From: Elusimicrobiota bacterium
Lineage (GTDB): Bacteria > Elusimicrobiota > Elusimicrobia > UBA1565 > UBA9628
NCBI GenBank assembly: GCA_028868375.1
Contig: JAGWUP010000014.1
Coordinates: forward strand, 1 to 64,000
DNA length: 64,000 nt
Direction: 5' to 3'
The stretch's first letter is position 1, and every line of letters begins with the position of its first letter. Positions 8,163-16,446 of this stretch are shown in pieces. The position numbers were made by a program, and so were the translations under genes. The notes below the pieces were generated by a model. The model was not told where the DNA came from, made no database searches, and worked only from the letters and a program-made list of their open reading frames with translations.

Positions 8163-8803
8163 GAGGCCTTGTCGTTGCAGGGCAGGATCTTAACCAGGCA
8201 CGGGCGCAGGCGGCGCAGCATCTCGTCTTGAAGCTCGGCGATGGGGCGCCTGCCATCCAGGGAGACGATGCCGGGGCCCCGCAGGCGGCGGTAGCCCGCG
8301 CGCACTCGTCGACGGAAGGACGCAGGCTCGCGCTCGAGCCGGTCGAGAGGGCGCGCGGCGCCGCGGCGCTCGAACTCGGCTTCCGGCAGGTCGAAGACGA
8401 ACGTCAGCGCGGGCCGAAGGCCGCCCGTGGCCAGGCGGTTGGCGGAGGCGACGAGCCTCGGGTCCAGCCCCCGCGCGAAGCCCTGATAGACCGTCGTCGA
8501 CATCGTGTAGCGCTCGCAGATGACGATCTTGCCCGCGGCCAGGGCCGGCCGCAGGGTCTCCTCGGTGTGTTGGGCGCGGGCGGCCTCGTAGAGCAGAAGC
8601 TCGGCGACGGGATGGACGCGATGCCGCGGCGAGAGCACGAGCTCTCGGATTTTCTCCGCGATGGCGGCGCCGCCGGGTTCTCGGGTATGCGCGACCTTAA
8701 AGCCCGAGCCGCGCAGGCGCTCGACCAGCAGCCGGGCCTGGGTCGACTTGCCTGATTTATCCGGGCCTTCCAGGACGATGAAGAGCCCGCGCCCTCGCCT
8801 CAC
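8159..8803 (-). CDS. tmk: Thymidylate kinase
   Basis: 214 aa, phosphorylates dTMP to dTDP. P-loop EGPDKSGKST at residues 12-21, the REPGG motif that binds dTMP, and ERY (ICERYTMST) are present. DK in the P-loop replaces the common DGxGKS form but keeps Lys and Ser. Located between the minor-pilin genes and holB; 20 nt separate it from the pilin-like gene upstream, so it may be read from the same transcript. Confidence 0.93.
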   Translation of the reverse strand: MRRGRGLFIVLEGPDKSGKSTQARLLVERLRGSGFKVAHTREPGGAAIAEKIRELVLSPRHRVHPVAELLLYEAARAQHTEETLRPALAAGKIVICERYTMSTTVYQGFARGLDPRLVASANRLATGGLRPALTFVFDLPEAEFERRGAARPLDRLEREPASFRRRVRAGYRRLRGPGIVSLDGRRPIAELQDEMLRRLRPCLVKILPCNDKAS

Positions 8804-8823
8804 TTGGCCATCTTAGCAAATCG

Positions 8824-10092
8824 CTACAGCCCGGCCGGCCACTGGCGGACCTCTTCCTGCCAGGAGACGCGGGAGAGGACGATCTGGGTCGTCTGCAGCG
8901 AGTTGGCGGCGTCGCTGCTGTAGTAATAGGTCACGTGCGAGTTGGAGTTCAAGTAGACGTGGCCCTTGACGATCAGAGCCCCGTAGGCGAGGGTGCTGTT
9001 GCCTCCGCCGTTGGGGCCGGTGAAGTCGCCTCCGATGTAGAGCGCGCCGTCGACGACAGGGTCTATGTCGTAGGACATGCTGGAGGGCGAGCGATAGCTG
9101 TTGTAGATGCCCGGGCACTGCGTCGTGCCCGACATCGTCGCATCGGTGTTGTAGTTCGAGAGGTAGTAGCTCCAATCGTTGCAGTACTGCTTCCAGGCCG
9201 TCTGCGGGATCGGGGCGTCGACGCTCCGGCCGCTCATCGAGCCGTTCGGCGTCGTCATGTTGCCCATGACGATGACGGTCCCGACGATCGGTCCGTTGAA
9301 CTTCGTCCAGTCGCCCTCGATGTAGAAGGGCTTGCCGTTGGTCGATTGGCAGGTGCCGCTCATGTTCCCGCTCTGGTAGTAGGCCTTGCCGCAAGGCGCG
9401 ATCCCGGAAGCCTGCGCCGAGCTCTTGTAGAATTGGAAGTCCAGCTGCGGCTCGGGCGGGACGTCCTTATAATAGGAATGCCACCACCAGCAGTTCGGGG
9501 AATCGCAGTTGGGCAGGGCCGAGCCGTTGGAGTCGTAGCCGACGATGTTTCCGGCGCTCCAGTAGCTGGGGTGCGCCTGGCCGTTGGGAGTGATGTCGTT
9601 GGGGCTGACGATGCCGCCCCATTCGACCGAGAGGTTGTTGCCGCTGACGTCGACTCCAGCGACTCCCATGATGGCGATGTCGCCCATCGCCGCGTTCTGG
9701 TAGACGACGCGGAGCGTGCGGATCTCCCGGGACAGGGAATCGCGGCCGATGCTGATGATCGTCGCCTGCTGCTCCAGCGGACCGCTGGTGATCGAGATCG
9801 CATAGGATCCCCCGGAGAGGTCCGAGAAGGATTTGTCTAGATTGTAGTCGGCCAGGGTCTCTCCATGCTGCACCGCCACCCAGTTCGCGGTCGAGATGGT
9901 CAGCTCCAGGTACGCCTTCTCCGTGCCCGCCTCGGCGAGGTGGAAGGCCGCGGTGCTGCGGGCCTGCTTTTGGGTCCACACGGACTCGCGCTGCATCGAG
10001 ACGACGAGCAGGGGTACGAGCAAGGAGGCGATCAGGAGGCAGACCACCACGATGGCGAGTATCTGGCCGCGCGGCTGGCGATTTAGGGTCAA
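8824..10092 (-). CDS. PilX/GspK-like minor pilin with large beta-rich domain
   Basis: 422 aa. The N terminus has a short basic leader, a Gly, then a long hydrophobic helix (GQILAIVVVCLLIASLLV) and the AFHLAEAGTEKAYLEL stretch typical of PilX/GspK-type proteins. The Glu at +5 of true pilins is absent, as in GspK-like tip components. Residues about 130-410 are Gly/Ser/Asn/Tyr-rich, with paired Cys and a repeated polymer-like beta pattern (VDGALYIGGDFTGPNGGG). Likely a tip or minor subunit of a type IV pilus-like fibre in the envelope. Overlaps the upstream pilin gene by 4 nt. Confidence 0.75.
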   Translation of the reverse strand: MTLNRQPRGQILAIVVVCLLIASLLVPLLVVSMQRESVWTQKQARSTAAFHLAEAGTEKAYLELTISTANWVAVQHGETLADYNLDKSFSDLSGGSYAISITSGPLEQQATIISIGRDSLSREIRTLRVVYQNAAMGDIAIMGVAGVDVSGNNLSVEWGGIVSPNDITPNGQAHPSYWSAGNIVGYDSNGSALPNCDSPNCWWWHSYYKDVPPEPQLDFQFYKSSAQASGIAPCGKAYYQSGNMSGTCQSTNGKPFYIEGDWTKFNGPIVGTVIVMGNMTTPNGSMSGRSVDAPIPQTAWKQYCNDWSYYLSNYNTDATMSGTTQCPGIYNSYRSPSSMSYDIDPVVDGALYIGGDFTGPNGGGNSTLAYGALIVKGHVYLNSNSHVTYYYSSDAANSLQTTQIVLSRVSWQEEVRQWPAGL

Positions 10093-10577
10093 TTCATGAC
10101 CCTCACTTGCTGGACGGTCAACTCCAGCACTTTCTTGCGCCCCAGCTGGATCGACTTGCCCATCGTCAGCGAGATGCTGACGATTGAGGGATCGTCGGAG
10201 CGCGGGAACGTGAAGGCTATATAGACCAGGTTCGAGCTGACGATCGAGGTGTTTCCATCGATGCTGGCGACCAACTGATTGCCGTTTTGGTGAAAATCGA
10301 CGGAACGGCCGTCGACGAGCTTGAAGCGGATGCGGGAGTAGGGACCCTCCCCGCTGGGGGTGTCTATGATGATCGTCCCGTCGACGGCCTGCCGGACGAA
10401 GCGGTCGATGAGATCGAGGGAGGCGCGCGCGTCCCTCTCGATGTCGCTGCGCGCCGAGGTCATCAGATAGAAGTTCTGCAGCTGGGTCAGCAACATCGGA
10501 GCGACGGTGAAGATCGTGCCCAGGATGGCCACGACGATCATCAGCTCCGTCAGAGTATAGCCGAGGCGTCGTCTCAT
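10089..10577 (-). CDS. Prepilin-type minor pilin (PilW/GspJ-like)
   Basis: 162 aa. A class III signal sequence is clear: basic leader MRRRLG, then cleavage before Tyr, then YTLTELMIVVAILG with Glu at +5. The mature globular part (about 120 aa) contains ARASLDLIDRFVRQAV, as seen in PilW/GspJ-like minor pilins. Processed by a prepilin peptidase not in this window. Overlaps both neighbours by 4 nt, so the three pilin genes should be made together. Confidence 0.85.
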   Translation of the reverse strand: MRRRLGYTLTELMIVVAILGTIFTVAPMLLTQLQNFYLMTSARSDIERDARASLDLIDRFVRQAVDGTIIIDTPSGEGPYSRIRFKLVDGRSVDFHQNGNQLVASIDGNTSIVSSNLVYIAFTFPRSDDPSIVSISLTMGKSIQLGRKKVLELTVQQVRVMN

Positions 10578-13195
10578 GGCACCGTGATGTCCTTGGTGAC
10601 CGTGTTGCTGGGGGTCACCGAGATGCCGGAGTAGGTTTTGGTCGTGATGGAGATGCTGGCGCCGGAGAGGGTCGGCACGTAGACGCTCAGGTAATAGGTG
10701 TAGTTGCCGCGCACCGGCAGGCTGTAGCTGCCGTCGGCCTTGCTCGAGATGGCGTAGATGGGGGTCTGGGCCGGAGCCGAGGAGGCGACAATGGCGGGAG
10801 GAGTGGACGACAGCGCCGCCGGGGAGGCGACCAGCAGGGCCCCGGTCGTCACGAGAGCGCTGTTGAAGCTCACGGTTCCGGCGATCGTTCCCATCGCCCC
10901 CGACACCGTGAAGGTTCCCACCCAGACCGTGCCGGCGGAGGAGACCGTGGCGGTCAGGCTGGAAGGGCTGGAATCCTGCCCGACGTCTAGCACCGGCTGG
11001 ATCGTATAGGTGCCCGTGGAGAGATTGCGGATGGTGAAGACGCCGGAGGTGTCCGAGGTCCCGGAGCCGTATTGGGAGCCTCCGATCGTGGCGGCCACGA
11101 CGTAGTTGGGCAATGGCGTCGTTCCCGAGGTCAGGTAGCCCTGCGCCGAGCCGCCCTGGCTCAGCGTGAAATTTTGCTGCTCGATTTGCCCGGGGCTCAG
11201 GGTGACGTTGACTCGGGACTCCACGTAAGAAGGGTTTAGGTTGTTGGGATTGGCGACGACCGTGATCGGCCCGGTGTCGGTCTTGATGAAGTAGGCGCCG
11301 TCGGCTCCCGTCGTCTTGATTCCGCCCAGGGCCTCGATTTCGATGCCGCCGAGGGGGTTGCCGTTGGCGTCCGTGACCGTGCCCTTGACGAAGCCGCTCA
11401 AGGAGCCGGAGGTGATCATCGCGCTATAGACGCCGGGGGCCGGCCAGGCGGGAGTCGTGCCGGAGTTGGGGATGCCGGTGGCCTGGCCTTGAGCGACGCT
11501 TACGGGCGAGTATTCGTTGAAATAGGAGCCGCTGGCGACGACGACCGCCCAGGTCCCCGTCGTCACCGCGGGCAGGGAGAATGGGGCGTAGAGGAGGCTT
11601 AAGGAGCCGCTGGAGATGTAGGCCGCCTCGGCCGTAACCGAGCCGGAGTAGGGATCGCTGGCGGCGACGACGGCTCCGACGGCCGGCACGCCGGCCACGG
11701 ACACCTTGGCCGCCGCCGCCGAACTGCTGGGGGGAAATGCGATCGACGTGATGACGGGATCGTAGACGAAGTCGGCGGCGTTGTCGCCGGAGTCGTAGGC
11801 GCGGCCGTAGGCGTTCATGTCGCTGGCGGAGAGGTTGGCGGCGGGGCTGGAGATGCGCACGATCTGCTCGCCGTCCGGAAACCCGCCGGAGCCGTCGCCG
11901 ATCGTCAGGTAGGTGCCCTCGTAGTAGGGCGGCGTCTTGCTGTTATGGTTCCAGCCGACGGCGTCGACGATGGCCCCGGAAACGCGCTGCAGCCAGATCG
12001 AGCCGCCGTGCCCGTCCACTATGAGCTTCTTAAGCGGCGGCGAGGCGCCCAATTGCCAGCGATCAGTGTTCGGTTTTATGCTGCAGTAGTCGTTGGCGTC
12101 ATCAGCGTAGACCGCGTCCGCCGTCAAGCTCAAACCCCCGAGGGTGAAGGTGCTGGTGTTGGCGATCAGGTAATAATGTCCCGGAGCGACGTAAGTGCTG
12201 ACGTAGGTCAACTTGATGCCGAGGGAGGAGTCGCTGCAATCGGCGTAGAAGGAGCAACCGGTAGCGGTGCGGTAGTTGACCTTCAGGGCCGGGGGAGAGC
12301 CTCCGATATCGATCGTCGCCGTCGTCGGGTTGAACAATTCTATGTACTGAAGCTCGAAGCCGTTTTGGTTGGCCTGCGCGGATGAGACCGCCACTCCGGA
12401 AATGACGATGTCCGGGGACAGCCAGGCGTTGCCGACGACCGTGCCGCTGGCGATCGCCTGCAGGGTCAGCGGATCCGGGGAGACGGGATAGGTGCCCCCC
12501 TGCTCCGCGTCGATTTCGTTCGAGACGGCGTCGTAGTAGCCGGCCGAGGAGGCGTGCACGGTGTAGGAGCCGTGGTAGACGCGGAAGGAGAAATTCCCGC
12601 TGGAGTCGGTCGTGGCGCTCCAGTCGGTGTTCTGATCGACGCGCACGTAGGCCCCGGAGACGGGGTTGCCTAGGGTGTCTTGGACCTGCCCCGAGATGCC
12701 GGAGTCGAGGGGATTGACGTTCGGATTTTCCAGCAGATTGGTCAGGGTCCATTTCCTCCAACTTCCCCCGTCGTTCCAGACCACGGTCTCGGTGATCTGC
12801 TTGAGGCCCGTGTCCGGGTCCGAGGAAGGGACCTGCGAGATGACGTTGTTCGTCATTTGGACTAAGCCGACGTAGGTATAGCGGGTGAAGGTGATTCCAC
12901 CGACCGAGATCGTCTCCGGCGGGTAATTCGAGTCGTCATACGAGAAGCTCGGGGAGAAATCGTTGTCGACGCTCGCCGAGGTCGTGACCAGGAGCTCGTA
13001 GTAGCTGAGGTTCTTGAGTATCTCGATTTTCTCCTGGGCCAGGTTGGTCGCCAGGGTGCGGGTCCGCGAGATATGGATGGAACGGCTGATGAAGCTGAAT
13101 GCCCCGAAGAAGCCGAGCACGCCTATCCCCACGATGGCCAGGGCCACCATCAGCTCGACCAGAGTGACGCCGCGGCTACCCTTATAAACTGTCAC
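10574..13195 (-). CDS. Giant prepilin fused to carboxypeptidase-regulatory and lamin-tail domains
   Basis: 873 aa, several times longer than a normal minor pilin. Residues 1-35 are a PilV/GspI-like prepilin start (SRG, cleavage, VTLVELMVALAIVG with Glu at +5) followed by the pilin helix to about 65. Residues about 166-235 form a carboxypeptidase-regulatory-like beta sandwich (GQVQDTLGNPVSGAYVRVD). About 255-430 resemble a lamin-tail (LTD) domain (FELQYIELFNPT). About 600-680 and 685-745 are further regulatory-like domains (KGTVTDANGNPLGGIEIEAL). Start codon is GTG 13195. Probably a surface-displayed adhesive pilus subunit (inference). Confidence 0.8.
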   Translation of the reverse strand: MTVYKGSRGVTLVELMVALAIVGIGVLGFFGAFSFISRSIHISRTRTLATNLAQEKIEILKNLSYYELLVTTSASVDNDFSPSFSYDDSNYPPETISVGGITFTRYTYVGLVQMTNNVISQVPSSDPDTGLKQITETVVWNDGGSWRKWTLTNLLENPNVNPLDSGISGQVQDTLGNPVSGAYVRVDQNTDWSATTDSSGNFSFRVYHGSYTVHASSAGYYDAVSNEIDAEQGGTYPVSPDPLTLQAIASGTVVGNAWLSPDIVISGVAVSSAQANQNGFELQYIELFNPTTATIDIGGSPPALKVNYRTATGCSFYADCSDSSLGIKLTYVSTYVAPGHYYLIANTSTFTLGGLSLTADAVYADDANDYCSIKPNTDRWQLGASPPLKKLIVDGHGGSIWLQRVSGAIVDAVGWNHNSKTPPYYEGTYLTIGDGSGGFPDGEQIVRISSPAANLSASDMNAYGRAYDSGDNAADFVYDPVITSIAFPPSSSAAAAKVSVAGVPAVGAVVAASDPYSGSVTAEAAYISSGSLSLLYAPFSLPAVTTGTWAVVVASGSYFNEYSPVSVAQGQATGIPNSGTTPAWPAPGVYSAMITSGSLSGFVKGTVTDANGNPLGGIEIEALGGIKTTGADGAYFIKTDTGPITVVANPNNLNPSYVESRVNVTLSPGQIEQQNFTLSQGGSAQGYLTSGTTPLPNYVVAATIGGSQYGSGTSDTSGVFTIRNLSTGTYTIQPVLDVGQDSSPSSLTATVSSAGTVWVGTFTVSGAMGTIAGTVSFNSALVTTGALLVASPAALSSTPPAIVASSAPAQTPIYAISSKADGSYSLPVRGNYTYYLSVYVPTLSGASISITTKTYSGISVTPSNTVTKDITVP

Positions 13196-13230
13196 CGGGA
13201 TTGGGCGCCCCCTCCGTTGAATTTCACGAT

Positions 13231-13236
13231 ACTATA
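13231..13236 (-). promoter_or_regulatory. -10 box of the pilin operon
   Basis: TATAGT on the minus strand, about 35 nt before GTG 13195. A GGAGG-like stretch at 13213-13217 could serve as ribosome binding site, though it is rather far from the start. Confidence 0.45.
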
Positions 13237-13280
13237 AGCCCTTTCGATGGCGGCGTCAAGGCGGCGAATCACCTCGCCCG

Positions 13281-15374
13281 CTAGGAGCATTCGGCGTAGC
13301 CGCAGTCGTGGCAGGCGGGGCCGCAGCCGGACTCTGGCGAGACGTTCGAGGAGCCGCAGCGCGGGCAGCTTTCCGCCGGAGCGCCGCCGGCGGGCGACGC
13401 CGACAGGGAGAGGACCTGCTCGGCCTTGGAGCGGTCGCGGTAGACCGTGATGCCCTTGAGCCCCAGAGAGTAGGCCAGTCGGAAGGCGCCGGCGACGGCG
13501 TCGACCGTGGCGGCGGCCGGGAGGTTGATGGTCTTGGACACCCCGTTGTCGGTGTGCCTTTGGAAGGCGGCGGCGGTCTTGATGTGCATCTCGGCAGAGA
13601 CGTCGTGGGCCGTCGGGAAGAGGGCCTGGACCTCCGGCGGGATCCGCGCCAGGCCGCGGACTCGGCCGCCGTTCGCGGCGATCTTGTCCCACAGCGCCTT
13701 CTCCGCAAGGCCGAAGCAGCCGCGCTTGCGGGCCAGCGCGCGAAACAGCGGATTGGCCTCGACGTAGACGTCGGCCGCATCCGGCGCTCGGCCGCGCTTG
13801 GCGGCGTCCAGAGCCTTGGCGTTGCGCCTGCTGTAGGCGATGCCGAAGAACGGCTCGATGCCGCTGCCCTGCAAGCCGGCCGCCAGCGCGATGGTCCCGG
13901 TCGGCGCGATGGTCGTGCGGGCGCAATGGCGCGGGGCGCTGGCGACGCCGCGGAAACAGGGGCCGCCCGGGTCGTAGATGGAGCCCTTCCAGTTGGGGAA
14001 GGGTCCGCGCTCGCGCGCCAGCGCCTCGGAGGCGTCGAGGGCGGCCGCGTCCAGCTCCCCCATCAGCCGTTCGGCGAAGTCCAGCGCCTTAGGCGAGTCG
14101 TAGGGCAGCCCAAGCTTGACCAGCGCCTCGGCGTAGCCCATCACCCCCAGGCCGATGCGGCGGTTGCGCTTGGCCCAGGCCTCTATCTGCGGCAGCGGAT
14201 AATTGTTGACCTCGATGACGTCGTCGAGCAGCCGAGTCGCCTGCGCCACCGCGCGGCGCAGGGCCGCGAAGTCGAACCGCCCCGCCGCCGTCTCTTCTTG
14301 CACGAACGCCGAGAGATTGAGGGAGCCCAGGTTGCAAGGCTCCCAGGGGAGCAGGGGCTGCTCTCCGCAGGGGTTGGTGGCCTCTATGTCGCCCAGGTCC
14401 GGGACCGGGTTCGAGTTGGAGGCGTTGATCCGGTCGAGCACGACCAGCCCCGGATCCCCGGTGCGCCAGGCGCTCTGCGCCATCCGCTCGAAGACCAGCC
14501 TGGCGCTGGCCTTGCCCGCGGCTTGGCCGGTGCGCGGGTTGACGAGGCCGTAATCGGCGCCGGTTTCCACGGCTTGCATGAAGCGCGCGTCGATTCCCAC
14601 CGAGAGGTTGAAGTTCTCCAGCGCCCCGGGCCGGCCCTTGAGCGCGATGAAGTCCAGGATCTCGGGATGGGTGTAGTGGAGCACGCCCATGTTGGCGCCG
14701 CGCCGCGCCCCGCCTTGCTTGACGACGTCCGTCATCGTGTCGAACAGGCGCATGAAGGACAATGCTCCGGAGGCCACGCCCCGCGTCTTGCGGACCTCCT
14801 CGCCCCTGGGCCGCAGGCGCGAGAAGGAGAACCCGGTCCCGCCTCCGGACTTCTGGATCAAGGCCTGGGCGGAGAGCGCGGCGGTGATGCCCTCCATGGA
14901 GTCCGGCACCGGCAGCACGTAGCAGGCCGACAACTGCTGCAGCGGACGGCCCGCGTTCATCAGGGTCGGGGAGTTGGGCAGGAAGCGCCAGCCGGCCATC
15001 AGCTCCAGGAAGACGCCGCGGTAGCGCTCATGGAGCCGCCGCGCCGGCTTGAAGCGCTTCACCGCCCGTTTCAGGTTGCCCAGCAGCGTCTGGAAGTTGA
15101 GCTCGCGCGTCTCGGCGTCCGCGGCGCCCGACTGGAAGAGCAGCGCCCGCGGCGGGGGGAAGCCCTTCGGCCCTTCGGCCTGCTCGAGCTTGACCGAGAC
15201 GCCATCGAAGACTCCCCAGGAGGGCGCCTCCGGCGCCAGCAGAACCTCGGCCAGGGCCAGGTTGCCGGCCACGCCCTCCAGCCATGCCCCGACCCCGGTC
15301 TCGCCGCGCAGATACTTGTCGCGGATGACCTTGAGTTGGTTTTCCGTCAGATCCGTCTCGCGCGGGTCCACCAT
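13281..15374 (-). CDS. nrdJ: B12-dependent (class II) ribonucleotide reductase
   Basis: 697 aa, makes deoxyribonucleotides using adenosylcobalamin. Recognisable parts: C151 in LSACYVLP (redox Cys), the substrate loop QKSGGGTGFSFSRLRP, NPCGEQPLLPWE at 334-345 with the active-site Cys and Glu, and PTGTIALAAG. The C terminus ends in a Cys-rich zinc-ribbon-like tail (CPRCGSSNV and CHDCGYAEC), typical of NrdJ. Needs no oxygen and no activase, so it works in anaerobes. Flanked by the divergent gene at 15470 and by the pilin operon. Confidence 0.94.
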   Translation of the reverse strand: MVDPRETDLTENQLKVIRDKYLRGETGVGAWLEGVAGNLALAEVLLAPEAPSWGVFDGVSVKLEQAEGPKGFPPPRALLFQSGAADAETRELNFQTLLGNLKRAVKRFKPARRLHERYRGVFLELMAGWRFLPNSPTLMNAGRPLQQLSACYVLPVPDSMEGITAALSAQALIQKSGGGTGFSFSRLRPRGEEVRKTRGVASGALSFMRLFDTMTDVVKQGGARRGANMGVLHYTHPEILDFIALKGRPGALENFNLSVGIDARFMQAVETGADYGLVNPRTGQAAGKASARLVFERMAQSAWRTGDPGLVVLDRINASNSNPVPDLGDIEATNPCGEQPLLPWEPCNLGSLNLSAFVQEETAAGRFDFAALRRAVAQATRLLDDVIEVNNYPLPQIEAWAKRNRRIGLGVMGYAEALVKLGLPYDSPKALDFAERLMGELDAAALDASEALARERGPFPNWKGSIYDPGGPCFRGVASAPRHCARTTIAPTGTIALAAGLQGSGIEPFFGIAYSRRNAKALDAAKRGRAPDAADVYVEANPLFRALARKRGCFGLAEKALWDKIAANGGRVRGLARIPPEVQALFPTAHDVSAEMHIKTAAAFQRHTDNGVSKTINLPAAATVDAVAGAFRLAYSLGLKGITVYRDRSKAEQVLSLSASPAGGAPAESCPRCGSSNVSPESGCGPACHDCGYAECS

Positions 15375-15391
15375 TTTCCCCAGGATGCCCC

Positions 15392-15420
15392 AGTGTACAC
15401 CGTCGTCGTGGGGGCGTCAA
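15392..15420 (-). promoter_or_regulatory. nrdJ promoter, TTGACG-17-TACACT
   Basis: On the minus strand TTGACG (15420-15415) and TACACT (15397-15392) are separated by exactly 17 bp. Transcription should start near 15385, leaving a leader of only about 10 nt before ATG 15374. That is too short for a cobalamin riboswitch or a classical NrdR-controlled leader. Confidence 0.7.
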
Positions 15421-15457
15421 TGCGCGTAGGCCCTAGCCAGGAGCGCCCGGGATAAGG

Positions 15458-15463
15458 GATAAT
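15458..15463 (+). promoter_or_regulatory. -10 box before GTG 15470
   Basis: GATAAT ends 6 nt before the GTG start. AGGA at 15464-15467 is too close to the start to act as a ribosome binding site. A leaderless transcript is predicted. Confidence 0.5.
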
Positions 15464-15469
15464 AGGAAC

Positions 15470-15781
15470 GTGGAACTAACGGATTTGAGCTATGAGCAGC
15501 TCTTCGAGCTGCACGAGCAGGTCGTCATGCGGCTGCGCTACCTGGCCGACTTGCGCGCGCGCGCCGTCCTCGATCGCTATCAGGTGGGAGACCGCATCCG
15601 CTTCGACGACGGGCGAGGGCGCGTGGTGGCGGGCAGGGTGGCGCGGATCAACCGCAAGTCGCTGACGGTCGAGACCCCGAAGGGACGCTGGAGCGGCATT
15701 CCTCCCTACGCGGTCACCGAGCATGTCGCCAAGGACAAGCCTTGCAAGCCGCTCGAGTCGATCTTGCGCCACGCGCGCTGA
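15470..15781 (+). CDS. Small unknown protein, 103 aa
   Basis: GTG start. Residues 1-30 form an acidic helix (LTDLSYEQLFELHEQVVMRLRYL). Residues about 40-85 read like a small SH3/KOW-type beta barrel (VGDRIRFDDGRGRVVAGRVARI, then RKSLTVETPKGRW), and the C terminus is basic. This would suit nucleic-acid or ribosome association, and the ribosomal protein genes rplU and rpmA follow, but the function is unknown. Confidence 0.55.
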   Translation: MELTDLSYEQLFELHEQVVMRLRYLADLRARAVLDRYQVGDRIRFDDGRGRVVAGRVARINRKSLTVETPKGRWSGIPPYAVTEHVAKDKPCKPLESILRHAR

Positions 15782-15793
15782 TTTTGCTAAGAT
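15764..15793 (+). promoter_or_regulatory. rplU promoter, TTGCGC-18-TAAGAT
   Basis: TTGCGC 15764-15769 and TAAGAT 15788-15793 lie over the end of the preceding gene. The -10 ends 10 nt before ATG 15804, leaving at most a few bases of leader. Confidence 0.5.
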
Positions 15794-15803
15794 CGGCTTC
15801 CCT

Positions 15804-16115
15804 ATGTACGCTATCATCGAGACGGGCGGAAGACAGTTCTGGGTGGTGCCGGGAGAGACCATCCGCGTCGAGAAGTTGAAGGCCGAGGAGGGCCAGGAGA
15901 TCACCTTCAAGGCCTTGTGGGCCGTCGCGGACGCACAGGAGGGCGCGCAGCCCCAGGTTTCACGCGAGGCCAAAGTCGTCGCCCAAGTGGCGCGGCAGGG
16001 CCGCGGGCCGAAGATTCTTGTTTTCAAGAAGCGGACCAAGAAAGCCTACAAGAAAATGCGCGGCCATCGACAAGCTCTCAGCGACATTACGATCAAATCC
16101 ATCTCCTTCAACTGA
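15804..16115 (+). CDS. rplU: 50S ribosomal protein L21
   Basis: 103 aa, full length for L21, which binds 23S rRNA. The start [17 protein letters not shown] and the C-terminal [21 protein letters not shown] are family signatures. The usual rplU-rpmA-obgE order follows, which supports the call. No Shine-Dalgarno precedes the ATG. Confidence 0.97.
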   Translation: MYAIIETGGRQFWVVPGETIRVEKLKAEEGQEITFKALWAVADAQEGAQPQVSREAKVVAQVARQGRGPKILVFKKRTKKAYKKMRGHRQALSDITIKSISFN

Positions 16116-16116
16116 C

Positions 16117-16377
16117 ATGGCACACACTAAAGCACAAGGCTCCTCGTCCAACGGCCGGGACTCGAACGGCCAACGCCTCGGCGTCAAGCGCTACGGCGGT
16201 CAGCGGGTCAGCGCGGGCATGGTGATCGTGCGCCAGCGCGGCACCAAGATCCTGCCCGGCGTCAACGTGGGACGTGGCAAGGACGACACCCTGTTCGCCA
16301 AGCGCGACGGCTTGGTGACCTTCGAGTGGTCGCATAAGGACAAGAAGCGGGTCAGCGTCTACCCGGTTGCCGCTTAA
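16117..16377 (+). CDS. rpmA: 50S ribosomal protein L27
   Basis: 86 aa. The N terminus [20 protein letters not shown] keeps the L27 tail that reaches the peptidyl-transferase centre (usual form AHKKGGGSTRNGRDS; here the Gly run is partly replaced). [20 protein letters not shown] and [10 protein letters not shown] are diagnostic. It starts right after the rplU stop. Confidence 0.97.
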   Translation: MAHTKAQGSSSNGRDSNGQRLGVKRYGGQRVSAGMVIVRQRGTKILPGVNVGRGKDDTLFAKRDGLVTFEWSHKDKKRVSVYPVAA

Positions 16378-16398
16378 CGGCTGTCTCTTGCGAGGCGT

Positions 16399-16431
16399 CG
16401 GCGCCGCCCTATAGGCGGCGCCGCGGCTTTT
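16399..16431 (+). terminator. Rho-independent terminator after rpmA
   Basis: Perfect 10-bp GC stem (CGGCGCCGCC / GGCGGCGCCG) with loop CTATA at 16409-16413, followed by CGGCTTTT. It lies between rpmA and obgE and could reduce obgE transcription relative to the ribosomal genes. Confidence 0.75.
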
Positions 16432-16446
16432 CCGGCCAGCCAACCC

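Noticed and set aside
13308-15455. Open frame of over 700 codons on the plus strand across nrdJ
   Set aside because: It lies antisense to an unmistakable ribonucleotide reductase and has repetitive low-complexity translation.
15375-15469. Cobalamin riboswitch upstream of nrdJ
   Set aside because: A good promoter leaves only about 10 nt of leader, and no B12-box-like sequence is visible.
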